Notes: generated from the sequence alone by a model not told the origin. A stretch of DNA of 64,000 nt from Bacteroidetes bacterium 43-16 (GCA_001897525.1 MKTB01000010.1:28794-92793); one strand, 5' to 3'. Shown: positions 25,615-35,458, numbered from the stretch's first letter. Numbers and translations are program-made.

Positions 25615-27639
25615 ATGAACAAATCGTTAACGATTGGTCTCCTGGTATCTACGATACTGGGAGGATCAAGTGCTTATGCACAAGCAACAGATGTATCTGT
25701 TAATATTGTAGGACCTGTAAGCGCAAGACCCGGAGGTGTTGCAGACTTTACCATCATCGTCACGAATAACGGTCCTAATAATGCAACTAATGTCACGCTG
25801 ACCAAACCTGCAGTTTCCAATCTAAGTATTAATTCAGTATCCTGCCAGGCAGGTTCGGGAACGGGGGCTTCGGCCACCTGTCCCGGAGCAAGCACACCTG
25901 CAGCTCTTGCCTCCGGTATTGTCATCCCCAGCCTTCCGGAAGGAAGTTGTGTAAGATTCACCGTTTCTGCCGCAGCAGGCAGCTCCGGATCCTACACAAA
26001 CGTAGCGAGCATAAGCTATCCCCAGGACAATAATCCCGGAAACAATTCCTCTTCCGTCACCACCCACATCTTTGCTTTGCCTTGTGCCACCACTACTTAT
26101 AAGATTGATGTGGCCGGATCAGTTGCAGCCAATACGATAGGTGTGGACGGTGGCACGGTAAACCTCCTGTACACGCTTTCCAGCGGCGTAGCTATACCCG
26201 GCATCGGCAACTCCTTTACCGTACCGGTAACCTATTCTGATTTCCTCAACCAATATGGTACAGACAACAGGTGGCAGGCTGTGATCCAGGGCAGCAGTGC
26301 AAGCCTTGGCCGTACAGGCGTTATGCTGGTACCTAGAACAGATGGTACGGGAAGCTTATACAACGGTCTGCCTGCAAATAATACAAGTTCTGAAGGACTG
26401 GTAACGCCTAATGGTACGGATAATGTCTTTACCACTAAAATAGCGGATGGCAACCTTAATCCATTAGGTAAATTTACCGTCAATATAGGCAACTTCCCTG
26501 GCCCTCCTTCCGGGGCCAGCCTGCTAGCACAACAGTATATCAACTGGACCACCGGCAACCTTAGCTTTGACGGAACATCCAACTCTTCGGGCTGGTGGTG
26601 CAAGCCCCTGGCCAATCCACTGGTGCAAAGTACCCCCGGGGTCTCTTCCATATTACCTGTTGATATGCAACCGGGCCAGAACTATACGTCCCGTTATGCT
26701 GCCTTTGGAGATGCAGGTGCTACCAATAGCGGTGTTTCGAGAGGCGTGGTGATCGGTGATAATGACAATTTTGTCACTTATGGTTATAATGATGCCCCGG
26801 TCATCAGTTCCGTAACTCCGGCAACACAGACCGTAGCGACCAATGCCGCACAGGGAACCATCACGGCTACAGCCAGCAAATGGAATACCAACAGCACGCC
26901 TACTTACCAATGGTACCGCAATACAACCAATGCGAACACCGGTGGCACATTTATACCGGGCGCTAACGCTTCCAGCTATACGCCCCCTGCATCTGCAACT
27001 ACCGGCACCACCTATTACTATGTTGTTGTCAGCGGCGCAGGTACCTGCAGTACTACCTCAGGAACAGTAAGGGTCATTGTTTCCAATACTCCTTTAGCGG
27101 TTCAGTTGCTTTCCTTTAAAGCACAAAAAGCAGGGAAGACCAGTTTACTGGAATGGCAAACAGCCTCCGAACAAAATAACCGTGGCTTTGACATTGAAAA
27201 AAGTACCGATGGTAAAAACTGGGAAAGTATTGATTTTGTAAACAGCCTTTCTGCATCCGGCAACAGCAATGTAAAGCTCAGCTATAGCTTCACCGATCCT
27301 GCCCCGTTTTTACAAGGCAAGAACTTCTACCGCCTTAAGCAAACAGATTATGACCAGCAGGTGGACTACAGTAATGTGAGCATGGTACATTTCGACGAAG
27401 CATCAAGGGTACTTATCTATCCCAATCCTGCGAAAGAGGTATTGTACATCAGTGATCTTTCCGGCAATGAGACCATCCGGGTATTTGACCTGAATGGCAG
27501 GAAGGTAGCGGAGCAAGAGGCAACAGGTACAAGTCTTGATTTATCCCTGTCTGCTCTCAGCGAAGGAGTGTATACGCTGACCATTTCAAACGAGCATTCC
27601 GGCTCCTCTTTTTCAAAGAAATTTATAAAAACCAAGTAA
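25615..27639 (+). CDS. T9SS-sorted DUF11/Ig-like surface protein
   Basis: 674 residues. Signal peptide 1-22 (ends SSAYAQ). Residues about 25-150 are a DUF11-type beta-sandwich (VSVNIVGPVSARPGGVADFTIIVTNNGPNNATNVTL, then SYTNVASISYPQDNNPGNNSSSVTT). A central secreted region of unknown type follows. An Ig/PKD-like domain with paired Trp/Tyr (TPTYQWYRNTTNA, YYYVVVSGAGTCS) covers about 395-490. The fibronectin-like linker (PLAVQLLSFKAQKAGKTSLLEWQTA) and a type A T9SS sorting domain (VLIYPNPAKEVLYISDL to SFSKKFIKTK) end the protein. Probably a surface adhesin or matrix protein; no catalytic motif is seen. A 17-bp stem hairpin lies 77 bp downstream of the stop. Confidence 0.87.
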   Translation: MNKSLTIGLLVSTILGGSSAYAQATDVSVNIVGPVSARPGGVADFTIIVTNNGPNNATNVTLTKPAVSNLSINSVSCQAGSGTGASATCPGASTPAALASGIVIPSLPEGSCVRFTVSAAAGSSGSYTNVASISYPQDNNPGNNSSSVTTHIFALPCATTTYKIDVAGSVAANTIGVDGGTVNLLYTLSSGVAIPGIGNSFTVPVTYSDFLNQYGTDNRWQAVIQGSSASLGRTGVMLVPRTDGTGSLYNGLPANNTSSEGLVTPNGTDNVFTTKIADGNLNPLGKFTVNIGNFPGPPSGASLLAQQYINWTTGNLSFDGTSNSSGWWCKPLANPLVQSTPGVSSILPVDMQPGQNYTSRYAAFGDAGATNSGVSRGVVIGDNDNFVTYGYNDAPVISSVTPATQTVATNAAQGTITATASKWNTNSTPTYQWYRNTTNANTGGTFIPGANASSYTPPASATTGTTYYYVVVSGAGTCSTTSGTVRVIVSNTPLAVQLLSFKAQKAGKTSLLEWQTASEQNNRGFDIEKSTDGKNWESIDFVNSLSASGNSNVKLSYSFTDPAPFLQGKNFYRLKQTDYDQQVDYSNVSMVHFDEASRVLIYPNPAKEVLYISDLSGNETIRVFDLNGRKVAEQEATGTSLDLSLSALSEGVYTLTISNEHSGSSFSKKFIKTK

Positions 27640-27716
27640 TAGTTCCCTCCGCTTAAACTCAGGTATTGAAGCCCTCCAGCTCAATAGCACCCGATATTTT
27701 GCGCAGCATAACAGCT

Positions 27717-27755
27717 ACACACCAAAGCCATCCGGAAAGGATGGCTTTGGTGTGT
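27717..27755 (+). terminator. Strong hairpin after the DUF11 gene (no T-tract)
   Basis: A 17-bp perfect stem, ACACACCAAAGCCATCC/GGATGGCTTTGGTGTGT, with a GGAAA loop, lies 78 bp past the stop. It lacks a following T-tract, so it may stabilise the 3' end or act as a factor-dependent terminator. Confidence 0.65.
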
Positions 27756-27869
27756 GTATGCCATAAGAAACAGCTAAAGGTGCTTTGCAATAAAGCGTCA
27801 AGGACACAGATCACTTATTACTACAGCAGATTGCAGTTGCCTCCAACAGGGACCTGAATATATATATAT

Positions 27870-27956
27870 ATGGGCGATAAGACTCCCGGAAATTACCTGG
27901 TAAAGTACAAAGACGATACACAGGAGTTTGTCCGGAAGATCGTTAAAACTCAATGA
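27870..27956 (+). pseudogene. Relic of a T9SS C-terminal sorting domain
   Basis: The frame reads MGDKTPGNYLVKYKDD followed by TQEFVRKIVKTQ-stop. The GNYLVKY..DG-type strand and the basic KIVK ending are the last two strands of a type A sorting domain, closely like intact ones in this window (PGSYIIEVSNKEGK, REKFTKL). A stop codon lies in frame 15 bp upstream of the ATG, so only the 3' end of a former surface protein gene is left. Confidence 0.55.
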
Positions 27957-28000
27957 TCAATCCAGCACAACGGTGTAATTATGGAGTTGTCTAAAAAGCG

Positions 28001-28105
28001 CATCATTTCGAGCGAAATATAATGAAGTCGAGCAATCTCACAAGTATAAATACTTGACGTTTAGATTGCTCCATTCTGCTATGCTACAGTCGAAATAACG
28101 AAATA
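28001..28105. repeat. REP/MITE-like inverted repeat element
   Basis: Imperfect inverted repeat with outer arms CATTTCGAGCGAA... and ...TCGAAATAACG and inner arms GAGCAATCT (28030-28038) and AGATTGCTC (28063-28071). The CATTTCGA...GAGCAATCT layout is the well-known short intergenic repeat type scattered in many Bacteroidota genomes. Only one copy is in this window. Confidence 0.6.
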
Positions 28106-28359
28106 GTACTTTTATACAGCTCCTTTTAAATTTAAAGTCATTATTGATTTATGCATAAAGCTTGCTTCAAACAGGTAAAACTAAACTGATCAGCACATAT
28201 TTTTAAATAGCTCGAGCACAAGGAATACCGGGTCTCTCAAAACAAGCATGCTCAATAGGCCGGCATAAGTATGCCCCTGCCTGAATACTTATTTCAGCAG
28301 AAACAATTAAGTAAGGTCTTGTTGATCGTCTATTGGAGACCGCAGGAAATAAAGCCTGT

Positions 28360-29091
28360 TTAGCTTCTCCTGATGCAGTTATTGCCCACTACTTCTTTCA
28401 TCACTTTTTCCAAAAACGGTTTGCCGATAGCCAGCTCTTCTTCCTTTATAAACAAGGTGTCCATACCGATAGACGATATATGTTCTATGTTAATAATCGC
28501 AGAGCGGCTGATTCTTACAAACCTGTTTGAGGGTAGCTGCGCTTCCATCTTTGCCAGGTTGGCCAGCACCAGTTGTTTGCTCTGAGTAGTAAAATAAATT
28601 ACGGAAAAATTACCCGACGATTCAATGTACAGCACATCAGAATATTCAATTTTGATATGAACATTCTTGTCTTTCACGAAAAAGGCATTCCGCTCTATGC
28701 TGAAATCATCCGCCTGGCTTACAGACCCCGTAACATGCTCTATGGTCATGACGGCTTTATCAATAGTCCGCATAAGCCTTTCGGGCGCTACGGGTTTGAT
28801 GATAAAATCAATGGCTTCTACATTAAAAGCATCTGCCGCATACTCGGGATGGGAACTGACAAAAATGGTACAGGGTGGATTATTTAAGCTTTTCACTAAT
28901 TGTATACCCGACAATCCGGGCATCTCTACGTCAAGAATAAGCAACTCGGGACGTTGCTCGATAATTTTGTTTCTTGCTTCAAAAGCATTCGTGTAGGTAG
29001 CCATGCATTGTAAGCCGGCTATTTGAGATAAGTGCATTTGGAGGAAATCAATTTGCAGCTCATCATCATCTACGATAATGTAAGTAATCAT
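28360..29091 (-). CDS. LytTR-family response regulator (orphan)
   Basis: 243 residues. Receiver domain residues 1-125 with Asp8-Asp10 (IIVDDDE), phospho-acceptor Asp54 (LILDVEMPG), Ser/Thr switch region FVSSHPEYAADAF and Lys in FIIKPVAPERL. A LytTR DNA-binding domain (about 145-240) begins FFVKDKNVHIKIEYSDVLYIESSGNFSVIY and contains the NRFVRISRSAIINIEHI motif. Such regulators bind pairs of short direct repeats upstream of target genes. No histidine kinase gene adjoins it, unlike the LytTR/kinase pair near 60 kb, so its partner must be elsewhere or shared. It sits in the middle of the secreted-protein island. Confidence 0.92.
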   Translation of the reverse strand: MITYIIVDDDELQIDFLQMHLSQIAGLQCMATYTNAFEARNKIIEQRPELLILDVEMPGLSGIQLVKSLNNPPCTIFVSSHPEYAADAFNVEAIDFIIKPVAPERLMRTIDKAVMTIEHVTGSVSQADDFSIERNAFFVKDKNVHIKIEYSDVLYIESSGNFSVIYFTTQSKQLVLANLAKMEAQLPSNRFVRISRSAIINIEHISSIGMDTLFIKEEELAIGKPFLEKVMKEVVGNNCIRRS

Positions 29092-29666
29092 TTCAGACTT
29101 GTTTTTTTAGTTGGCTTTTTTTCCAGGTAATTGTTTTAGGTAAAGGGCACTAATATCGGTTTCTAGCTTATTTAAATATAGGTTTATTTATTTACAATTA
29201 CTCCATCGCCAGATGAGGAACAAATTGTATCACAGTTCACAGAAGAGGTAGGTTGTTCTCCCTTCACAGTACAATATGCCATCGGCAACCGGAATTTAAT
29301 ACACTCAAAAGATACTTTCATACAATATACCGCTTTTTGTACACAGATGCGCCATTAGCTGGTACATTCCTTAAAAAAGCAGGTATTATTTCTCTCTAAT
29401 TTCGATCTGAACAAGTTGCATACCAGTCTAGCATATTATCTATAAACTACTTATATGCTACTAAGCACAACCCGGAGATCAATATAGCCTGGCCCACTAC
29501 TTTACGGCATGATGAAACTACATCAAAATAAAGTGTAATCACAAGTAATACAATTAGTTCTGCCTGCAAATATAAACAAATCCTCCAATCGCTTAATCAA
29601 ATATAAGCCAAAACCTTAGATAATACAATTCTTTATATTCTTAACGACACTTGAAACAAAAAACAC
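29092..29666. other. Divergent intergenic region, 575 bp
   Basis: Separates the LytTR gene from the frameshifted surface protein gene. A 58-codon frame without a start (29182-29358, reading ITPSPDEEQIVSQFTEEVGC and on) looks protein-like and may be a decayed gene. Otherwise AT-rich and featureless. Confidence 0.5.
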
Positions 29667-32505
29667 ATGAAAACAAACTTACTACTTACAGGAGCACTCC
29701 TGCTCACCTCTATGGCTTTATATGCCCAAAATATTGAGGAAAAAGTCTCAAACCCGGGATTTGAAAGCAGCCTTTCAGACTGGACCAATAATACCGGCCT
29801 GTCCAGGATCAGTAACGGCACTAATGATTACCGCAACTTCGGAAGGCTACAAAGAAATAACAGTACCGGAACGGCAATGACCTTAACGACCGCATTAAGC
29901 GGGGTAAATCCTACAGAAGGATATATCAAAGTGAAATTTGACCTGAGATTATATCGGAATGCAGCTACTCCATCTTTCACTGTACAGCTGGAAAGCGGCA
30001 GTTCTTACACGAACTATTTAAGCATCAGTAAAAGTTCGACCGGCATAGTTGCGACAAGTGCCAATAACGCCATTTTAAGTTATGGGCTTCAGTCTATGCC
30101 TAATGACACCTTCAGAACCATAACATTACTGATCCCACGCTCTACCGCTTATACCGGGAACCTGCGCTTTAGCTATACCTCCGGTAATTCAGGCAACTAT
30201 GCCGATCTTGACAATATTTCGGTCACCTCGCTTAACAGTGCTGCCGTAGCCTGTCCTTCCTGCTATTTTACACATTATCCAGGATGCAAATGGTGCAATT
30301 GACTACAGTGAATCTGCACCGGTACCGGTATGTAAACCGGAAAACCCTGCAGATAACACTTACTATTACTTCCTGCCTGCGATTGCGGCACAGCCTGCCA
30401 GCTTAAATGCAGATAACAGTACACCTCCGGCACAGATACAGGTGACCACAGAACTGAGCCAGGCTAATATAACTATAAAATCAACAAATGGTACTGTACT
30501 CACAACAGGCACCGTTACCAATACGGCAAAATATTCCTATTCTACACCACTCGCCAATATCTTCACCAGCACGTTTAAAACGCCTTTCACCGGGCCGGGT
30601 TATATTATTGAATCAAATCAACCCGTCACTGTTCGCTGGCGTTTAAATAATAATGTAAATAAAATGCAGGTGGTATTGCGCGGGCAGGCAGCCTTAGGCA
30701 ATGCTTTCCGGCTGGCCAGTGTATTGAACTCCACAGATTATGCCAGTCCTAACGGGGCACACTACTATACCGTATTGGCTACCGAGAATAATACCAGGGT
30801 ACAGATAGGCAATCCATCTGTTCCTTCATCTATAAGCACTTTTACTTTAAATAAAGGGCAACAGTATGCTGATACCTTTATGGTGAAAAGCGTTTCCGGT
30901 ATGCTTGTATTGACTGACAAACCGGTAACCGTGGCTTCGGGTCAGCAGCACAGGAGGATATATAGTGGTTCTACAAGCCTCGAAGGCACTGTTTTGCAAG
31001 TAGCTCCTTTCAGGACCCTGGGAAAAGAATATGTAACCATCAATACAGAGGGCTATGGCGGCTTCCAGGTGGTTGCAGTGAACAATGGTACTGCTGTATA
31101 TAGAAACGGGGTTTTGGTAACCGTCTTAAACGGCGGGGAATCACACCAGGTATACAACATTATGCCTACCGATTCGCTGTACGGCAAGCCGGTTCGTATC
31201 TCCACTTCAAAACCGGCCTATGTATATGAACTGGGCTCTAATAATATCGGGGAATTTGAGCTGTATGCCGCCCCACCTGTAGACCAGCCCGTAGGTAAAG
31301 CCGGGAAGATCATCTATGATAGTGATCATGGTGCAGACGGATGGGTAATCGTAAATACTGCTGATGCCTCAAAACTGAAAAGAAACGGGTCTGCCACATT
31401 AAGCAATACCCATAGCTGGACCTTAAGCGCATCGGGAACATTGCCTGCTAAAACAGTCTATTACTGGAACAATAATTTTGCGCCTTTGGCCGTCAATGAC
31501 CTGAGCTGTACCAACTGTGACGGGATGTATGTGGGCCAGCTCAATGATGGCGGATCTTCAGGAGCACAGGTGGGATACATCACCAGCTTCAGTGTAGACC
31601 CGATACAGTTTTTCAACACAAAATCTTTGCCGGCACAACTATTGACCAATGGCTATGTCTATGATTCTGTCAACTATTCCGTTTCACCGGCTGCTACCAT
31701 AGCGCATACCGTAACCATAGCGACTGCCGCAAGCGGAACGGTAGCTATTGACAGCATCAGCCTGAGCCGCTCGAGCGGTAATACCAATAAAGGAAGCGTT
31801 CAATCTGTCAATGGTTTATCATTTGTCCTCAACGTGCCTCCTTCCTCCAGCGTACCATTGGGCGGGCGTGACACGGTGAACACAACCATATATGTCGTCG
31901 ATGAATTTGGAGATAAAGCAGCGCTTTGCCTGTCCTATATCCTGATGAACTATACCCCCCTGCCCGTAAGCCTGCTTAGCTTCGAGGTGAGGAAAGAAGG
32001 AAAAGAAGCCGTTATAGACTGGAGAACCACTGATGAAAAAAACAACAAAGGGTTCATCGTACAAAGAAGTGCTGACAGCAGGGACTGGCTTGACCTGGGC
32101 TGGGTGGATGCAAAATCTACCGTTGGCCAACAGGACCTTTCTTTCGACTACAGTTATGTGGATAGAAAACCTTTAAGCGGACAAAACTTCTACCGTTTAA
32201 AACAAGTAGATGCCGATATGAACTTTACGCTCAGCAAGATCAAATCCCTGTTTTTCAACAAAGAGGCAACAGGCATTGCTCTGCATCCAAACCCTGCAAA
32301 AGCTTATGCAGATATCGATGGCCTGAATGGTAATTATAAATTAAGACTGGTAGATGTGATGGGCCGGGTGATCCTGGAAGAAAATATCAGTACCGGCAAT
32401 ACTCATCGCTTAGATATCAGCAACCTGGCCAATGGTGCCTATGCTCTAGGCCTGCTGGATGAGCACAATAAATGGCATTTCCTCAAATTGCAGATCGTTA
32501 AATAA
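29667..32505 (+). pseudogene. Large T9SS surface protein gene interrupted by a frameshift
   Basis: Two adjoining plus-strand frames belong to one gene. Part one (29667-30302) has the signal peptide (MKTNLLLTGALLLTSMALYAQ) and a carbohydrate-binding-like domain starting NPGFESSLSDWTNNTG. It ends prematurely at CYFTHYPGCKWCN. Part two (frame open from before 30259 to 32505) has no plausible start but continues with DANGAIDYSESAPVPVCKPENP. It carries a large region resembling IgGFc-binding-type repeats (ANITIKSTNGTVLTTG, YHTVLATENN-like segments), a fibronectin-like linker and a T9SS sorting domain (GIALHPNPAKAYADIDGL to LKLQIVK). Removing one T from TATTTTACAC (30264-30273) joins the frames into about 945 residues. 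Either a true mutation, a sequencing error or a rare +1 shift. Confidence 0.8.
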
Positions 32506-32560
32506 GGGGACCTAAAGTACAAATAAACCAGGTCCTGAAAATAGTTTTGTTTCATACGAT

Positions 32561-32608
32561 TAATTCCAACCTTCGTCTTTTCTAAGATTTAGGTTGGATT
32601 AGTTTTTT
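32561..32608 (+). terminator. Terminator of the frameshifted surface protein gene
   Basis: Stem TAAT-T-CCAACCT (32561-32572) with AGGTTGG-ATTA (32591-32601), one bulged T, followed by G and six T. Confidence 0.8.
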
Positions 32609-32628
32609 AAAGATACTGCCACAGCATT

Positions 32629-32665
32629 CAATCGGCCAGACCTGGTGAGCAGGTCTGGCCGATTG
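32629..32665. repeat. Perfect 16-bp-stem inverted repeat
   Basis: CAATCGGCCAGACCTG/CAGGTCTGGCCGATTG with a GTGAG loop (32629-32644 and 32650-32665). It follows the T-tailed terminator by 21 bp and lacks its own T-run. Perfect pairing suggests a recent or selected structure. Confidence 0.85.
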
Positions 32666-32955
32666 GTACCGAAACGAAAAAAATTATATAGAAAAAATGT
32701 ACGGGTAAATTCCCGTATTTTTTCATTTGTAATTAATTACGTGTTTATTTTATTTATATTCGTAATTCAAAACATAGTTTTTGCTGCTTTCAGTTCATCT
32801 AAAACACAGCTCTTTTCCATTACATTCAACACAAATCTACCCTGGCATAAATTGTACCATACCCTTTAATTACTGACCTGGTTTACTCCCATCCCTCTTC
32901 ATATACCGGCCCCTGTTTCATCCACATATTTTATCACAAACGAAAATTAAATCAA

Positions 32956-34785
32956 ATGATCAGCTACCTCAGGTTCACCCTACCGGCCATTTTTATACTG
33001 CTGTCTATAGTTGCACCGGCCCAGTTCACCCAGTTTAATCACAGATCCGATATAACCGAATATGTTTATGATATTGCAACTGCCCGTGACGGAAATTTCT
33101 GTACGGTATCGAGTACCGGTTTTAGAAAATATGATGCCTCTGGCAACCTGCTGTGGGAGCGACTTTACAATATAGCCCTTAATCCTCCCTCGCACCATTG
33201 GGAACTCAATAATCTGTGCAGACTGGTACACACCGATGATGATGGTTTTATCTTATTCTATATGCTCTGGGAGATTACTTATTCCGGCGGTCATGTGCCC
33301 ACTATTGGCATCTACCCGGCAGCTATGAAGATCGATCATGCCGGCAACCTGGTATGGTCTAAAAAGTATGGACACTCCTACTATCCTCATGAATTCTGGC
33401 CAAGAATGAACCTGGTAAAAATAGATGCCCGGAGGATGGAAGGTTCGACTGTAGATGATCAAAAGTATATTTTTTCTTTACCGGGCGCACCTGCTGAAGC
33501 CACCGATCCACCATACAACCAGGGGCAAACCCTCAATATCCTCAGCATTGATGGCAACGGCAACTTATTATGGAATAAGAAATACAGACCCGATGTGCCT
33601 AATGACATTGTCTGGGAAATGCCGCAAACCATATCATTTGCAGGCCAGGATCCGGACTATGGAGATCTGTATTATGTAAGCGGTGAAAGGTATGAAAACA
33701 CGCAAAACGGGAATAATGGCTGGATGTTTCAACTGTTTATTGATAAAACGGGTACTATCGTTAAGCCTTACCAGCGCGTAAAGCATCATTCAGAATATAA
33801 TTATTCGGGACATGCCGTTTATGATCCGGCCAATGATCGCATCATGCACTCCTTCTCCCTTTGCAATACTTATCTCACAGACGGCCCTGAGGCTGTAGTT
33901 ACCGTTGTGCAAAGTATAGACAGGTCTTATAATCCGATCTGGTACAAGCTCTACTGGGCACCGCACTCCGATCACAATTATGCCTACAGAATTGAGAAAA
34001 GTAAAATTTCGGATCATGAATTTGTGATTGCCGGGATGTGGAACGATTGGGATCAATATTTCCCTGATATCGAAGCGATCAACCAGGTATTGCTAAAGAT
34101 CAATGAAAATGGCGACCCTCTTTTTTATAAACTTTATATGCGTGGTGAAATAGTCCAACATCCCAGCCATGCTGCACTTGCAGTGAATGAGCGAGAAGAA
34201 GAAGGAGGTGAAACTTATATTTTCACCAGCTTTTCCGGGGCCAGGAATTATCCGGCATACCCTGGTCCTTATTATTCCCGCTTGATTGGAACAGATATTA
34301 ACGGGGAAGTATGCGGGTATGAGGAGGTAGCACTGGAACTAAGAGAGGCCGACATACTTTATCGCAGCGATATAGATTATATGCCTGTTGATGATATGTA
34401 TGCCCAGGATCATCCCTTATTCGAATTTCCAACAAACATTGATATTCAATATTGCAAATTCAAAGAGTTTGACGGATCAAAGAGCATAGCCACTCAAGAA
34501 CACAGGACTATTCAAGGTGAACCTATGGAGATCAGGGTCTATCCTACCCTTTTTAACGAAACAAAACAACAACTACTCAATATTGCATTTGGTGACCAGG
34601 AAGGTGCATATACAGTTACCGTGTACGGAATAGATGGCAGAGCACTCCTCACAAAAAACTTCGAGGTTAAGAAAAGGGATATCAGGCAAATGAATGTTGA
34701 AGCATTAACTGCAGGTAGCTATTTTGTGCAGATCAGCCAGCAGAGCGGAAATTTTAAAAAGGCTTTTAAAGTGACTAAGTATTAA
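32956..34785 (+). CDS. T9SS-sorted secreted protein, beta-propeller-like, function unknown
   Basis: 609 residues. Signal peptide 1-22 (MISYLRFTLPAIFILLSIVAPAQF). The body contains repeated segments of the form GNLLWERLYN, GNLVWSKKYGHS and GNLLWNKKYRPD, that is D-G-N-L-x-W-x-K-x-Y motifs. In Bacteroidota these mark WD40/PQQ-like propeller blades in secreted proteins. A T9SS type A sorting domain closes the protein (IRVYPTLFNETKQQLLNIAF to GNFKKAFKVTKY). Likely extracellular or surface-bound. I cannot assign a ligand or enzyme activity. It is the last of the T9SS run and is followed by a weak terminator. Confidence 0.82.
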   Translation: MISYLRFTLPAIFILLSIVAPAQFTQFNHRSDITEYVYDIATARDGNFCTVSSTGFRKYDASGNLLWERLYNIALNPPSHHWELNNLCRLVHTDDDGFILFYMLWEITYSGGHVPTIGIYPAAMKIDHAGNLVWSKKYGHSYYPHEFWPRMNLVKIDARRMEGSTVDDQKYIFSLPGAPAEATDPPYNQGQTLNILSIDGNGNLLWNKKYRPDVPNDIVWEMPQTISFAGQDPDYGDLYYVSGERYENTQNGNNGWMFQLFIDKTGTIVKPYQRVKHHSEYNYSGHAVYDPANDRIMHSFSLCNTYLTDGPEAVVTVVQSIDRSYNPIWYKLYWAPHSDHNYAYRIEKSKISDHEFVIAGMWNDWDQYFPDIEAINQVLLKINENGDPLFYKLYMRGEIVQHPSHAALAVNEREEEGGETYIFTSFSGARNYPAYPGPYYSRLIGTDINGEVCGYEEVALELREADILYRSDIDYMPVDDMYAQDHPLFEFPTNIDIQYCKFKEFDGSKSIATQEHRTIQGEPMEIRVYPTLFNETKQQLLNIAFGDQEGAYTVTVYGIDGRALLTKNFEVKKRDIRQMNVEALTAGSYFVQISQQSGNFKKAFKVTKY

Positions 34786-34814
34786 ACGTATAACATAATA
34801 AGCCATCTGAAAGC

Positions 34815-34850
34815 AATAATCTGGTCTTTACAAGCCAGATTATTGTATAA
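34815..34850 (+). terminator. Probable terminator of the propeller-like gene
   Basis: 10-bp stem AATAATCTGG/CCAGATTATT (34815-34824 with 34835-34844), loop of 10, followed by GTATAAT. The T-run is poor. Confidence 0.6.
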
Positions 34851-34943
34851 TACAGATGCTCCATATTCAGGCTAACAAATTTGAAACCTATGAGCTGCTA
34901 AAATAAATAAAAGGAAAAAGTGATTTATTGTTGTCGCATATAC

Positions 34944-34951
34944 TATATTTG
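34944..34951 (+). promoter_or_regulatory. Putative -7 box of the VOC gene
   Basis: TATATTTG fits TAnnTTTG exactly, 22 bp before the start codon at 34974. TTTA at 34924-34927 lies at about the right distance for a degenerate -33 element. Confidence 0.45.
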
Positions 34952-34973
34952 CAACTACTAAAAAAGAATTACA

Positions 34974-35333
34974 ATGAGAAGATTAGATTTTGCATCATTA
35001 CAAGTAAAAGATCTCGAGGCATCAAAAGATTTTTATGAAAAGAAGTTAGGCTTCGAGATAGGCAATACCAATCCACAGGCCTGTGTTTTTAAGTACAATG
35101 AGGGAGAAGCCAGTTTCGCCATCCGTACCCCGCTTGAACCGCTCGAGGGAAAAGAATTAGGTACAGGTGTGGCGCTGTGGTTTGCAGTTGATGAAAACGT
35201 AGATGAATTGAAGGAAAAATTCATAGCAAAGGGCGTGACTACGGCAGGCCCTATTATAGAAACGCCTTTTGGAAGGGCCTTTCATGTGAAAGACCTGGAC
35301 GGCTATAAGCTTACCTTCCTGGAGACAAAATAA
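34974..35333 (+). CDS. VOC (glyoxalase/bleomycin-resistance) family protein
   Basis: 119 residues forming one pair of beta-alpha-beta-beta-beta modules: MRRLDFASLQVKDLEASKDFYEKKLGFEIG, then VALWFAVDENVDELKEKFIAKGVT and FGRAFHVKDLDGYKLTFLE. The usual metal-binding His of the first strand is replaced (DFASLQVKD). The late Glu/Gln positions are partly kept, so metal binding and glyoxalase activity are doubtful. Such single-domain proteins often bind or modify small toxic compounds. A MarR-type regulator gene follows 125 bp downstream on the same strand, which fits a small detoxification unit. Confidence 0.85.
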   Translation: MRRLDFASLQVKDLEASKDFYEKKLGFEIGNTNPQACVFKYNEGEASFAIRTPLEPLEGKELGTGVALWFAVDENVDELKEKFIAKGVTTAGPIIETPFGRAFHVKDLDGYKLTFLETK

Positions 35334-35458
35334 AGCATATCATTGTCCTGGATTTTATCCGGATAAAGAGTAAAGAAATGATACATACCGGCAGGATGGA
35401 CCAGGCATCCAATCCTGTCCGTATGTAGCTACTACAGCACAAACACAGGAATATAATT

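Larger units (their letters stand above)
27640..28359. other. Intergenic region, 720 bp, relic-rich
   Basis: Contains a strong hairpin (27717-27755), a 28-codon T9SS tail relic (27870-27956) and a REP-like inverted repeat (28001-28105). The rest, toward the end of the LytTR gene, shows no coding potential. Confidence 0.7.
32506..32955. other. Intergenic region, 450 bp
   Basis: Terminator and perfect inverted repeat in the left part, AT-rich promoter region in the right part. A short plus-strand frame here is not coding-like. Confidence 0.6.

Noticed and set aside
27666..27857. 63-codon plus-strand frame after the DUF11 gene
   Set aside because: It runs through the 17-bp hairpin stem and has no protein-like pattern.
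32645..32869. 74-codon plus-strand frame in the gap before the propeller-like gene
   Set aside because: It starts inside the perfect inverted repeat; the hydrophobic stretch is explained by AT-rich sequence.
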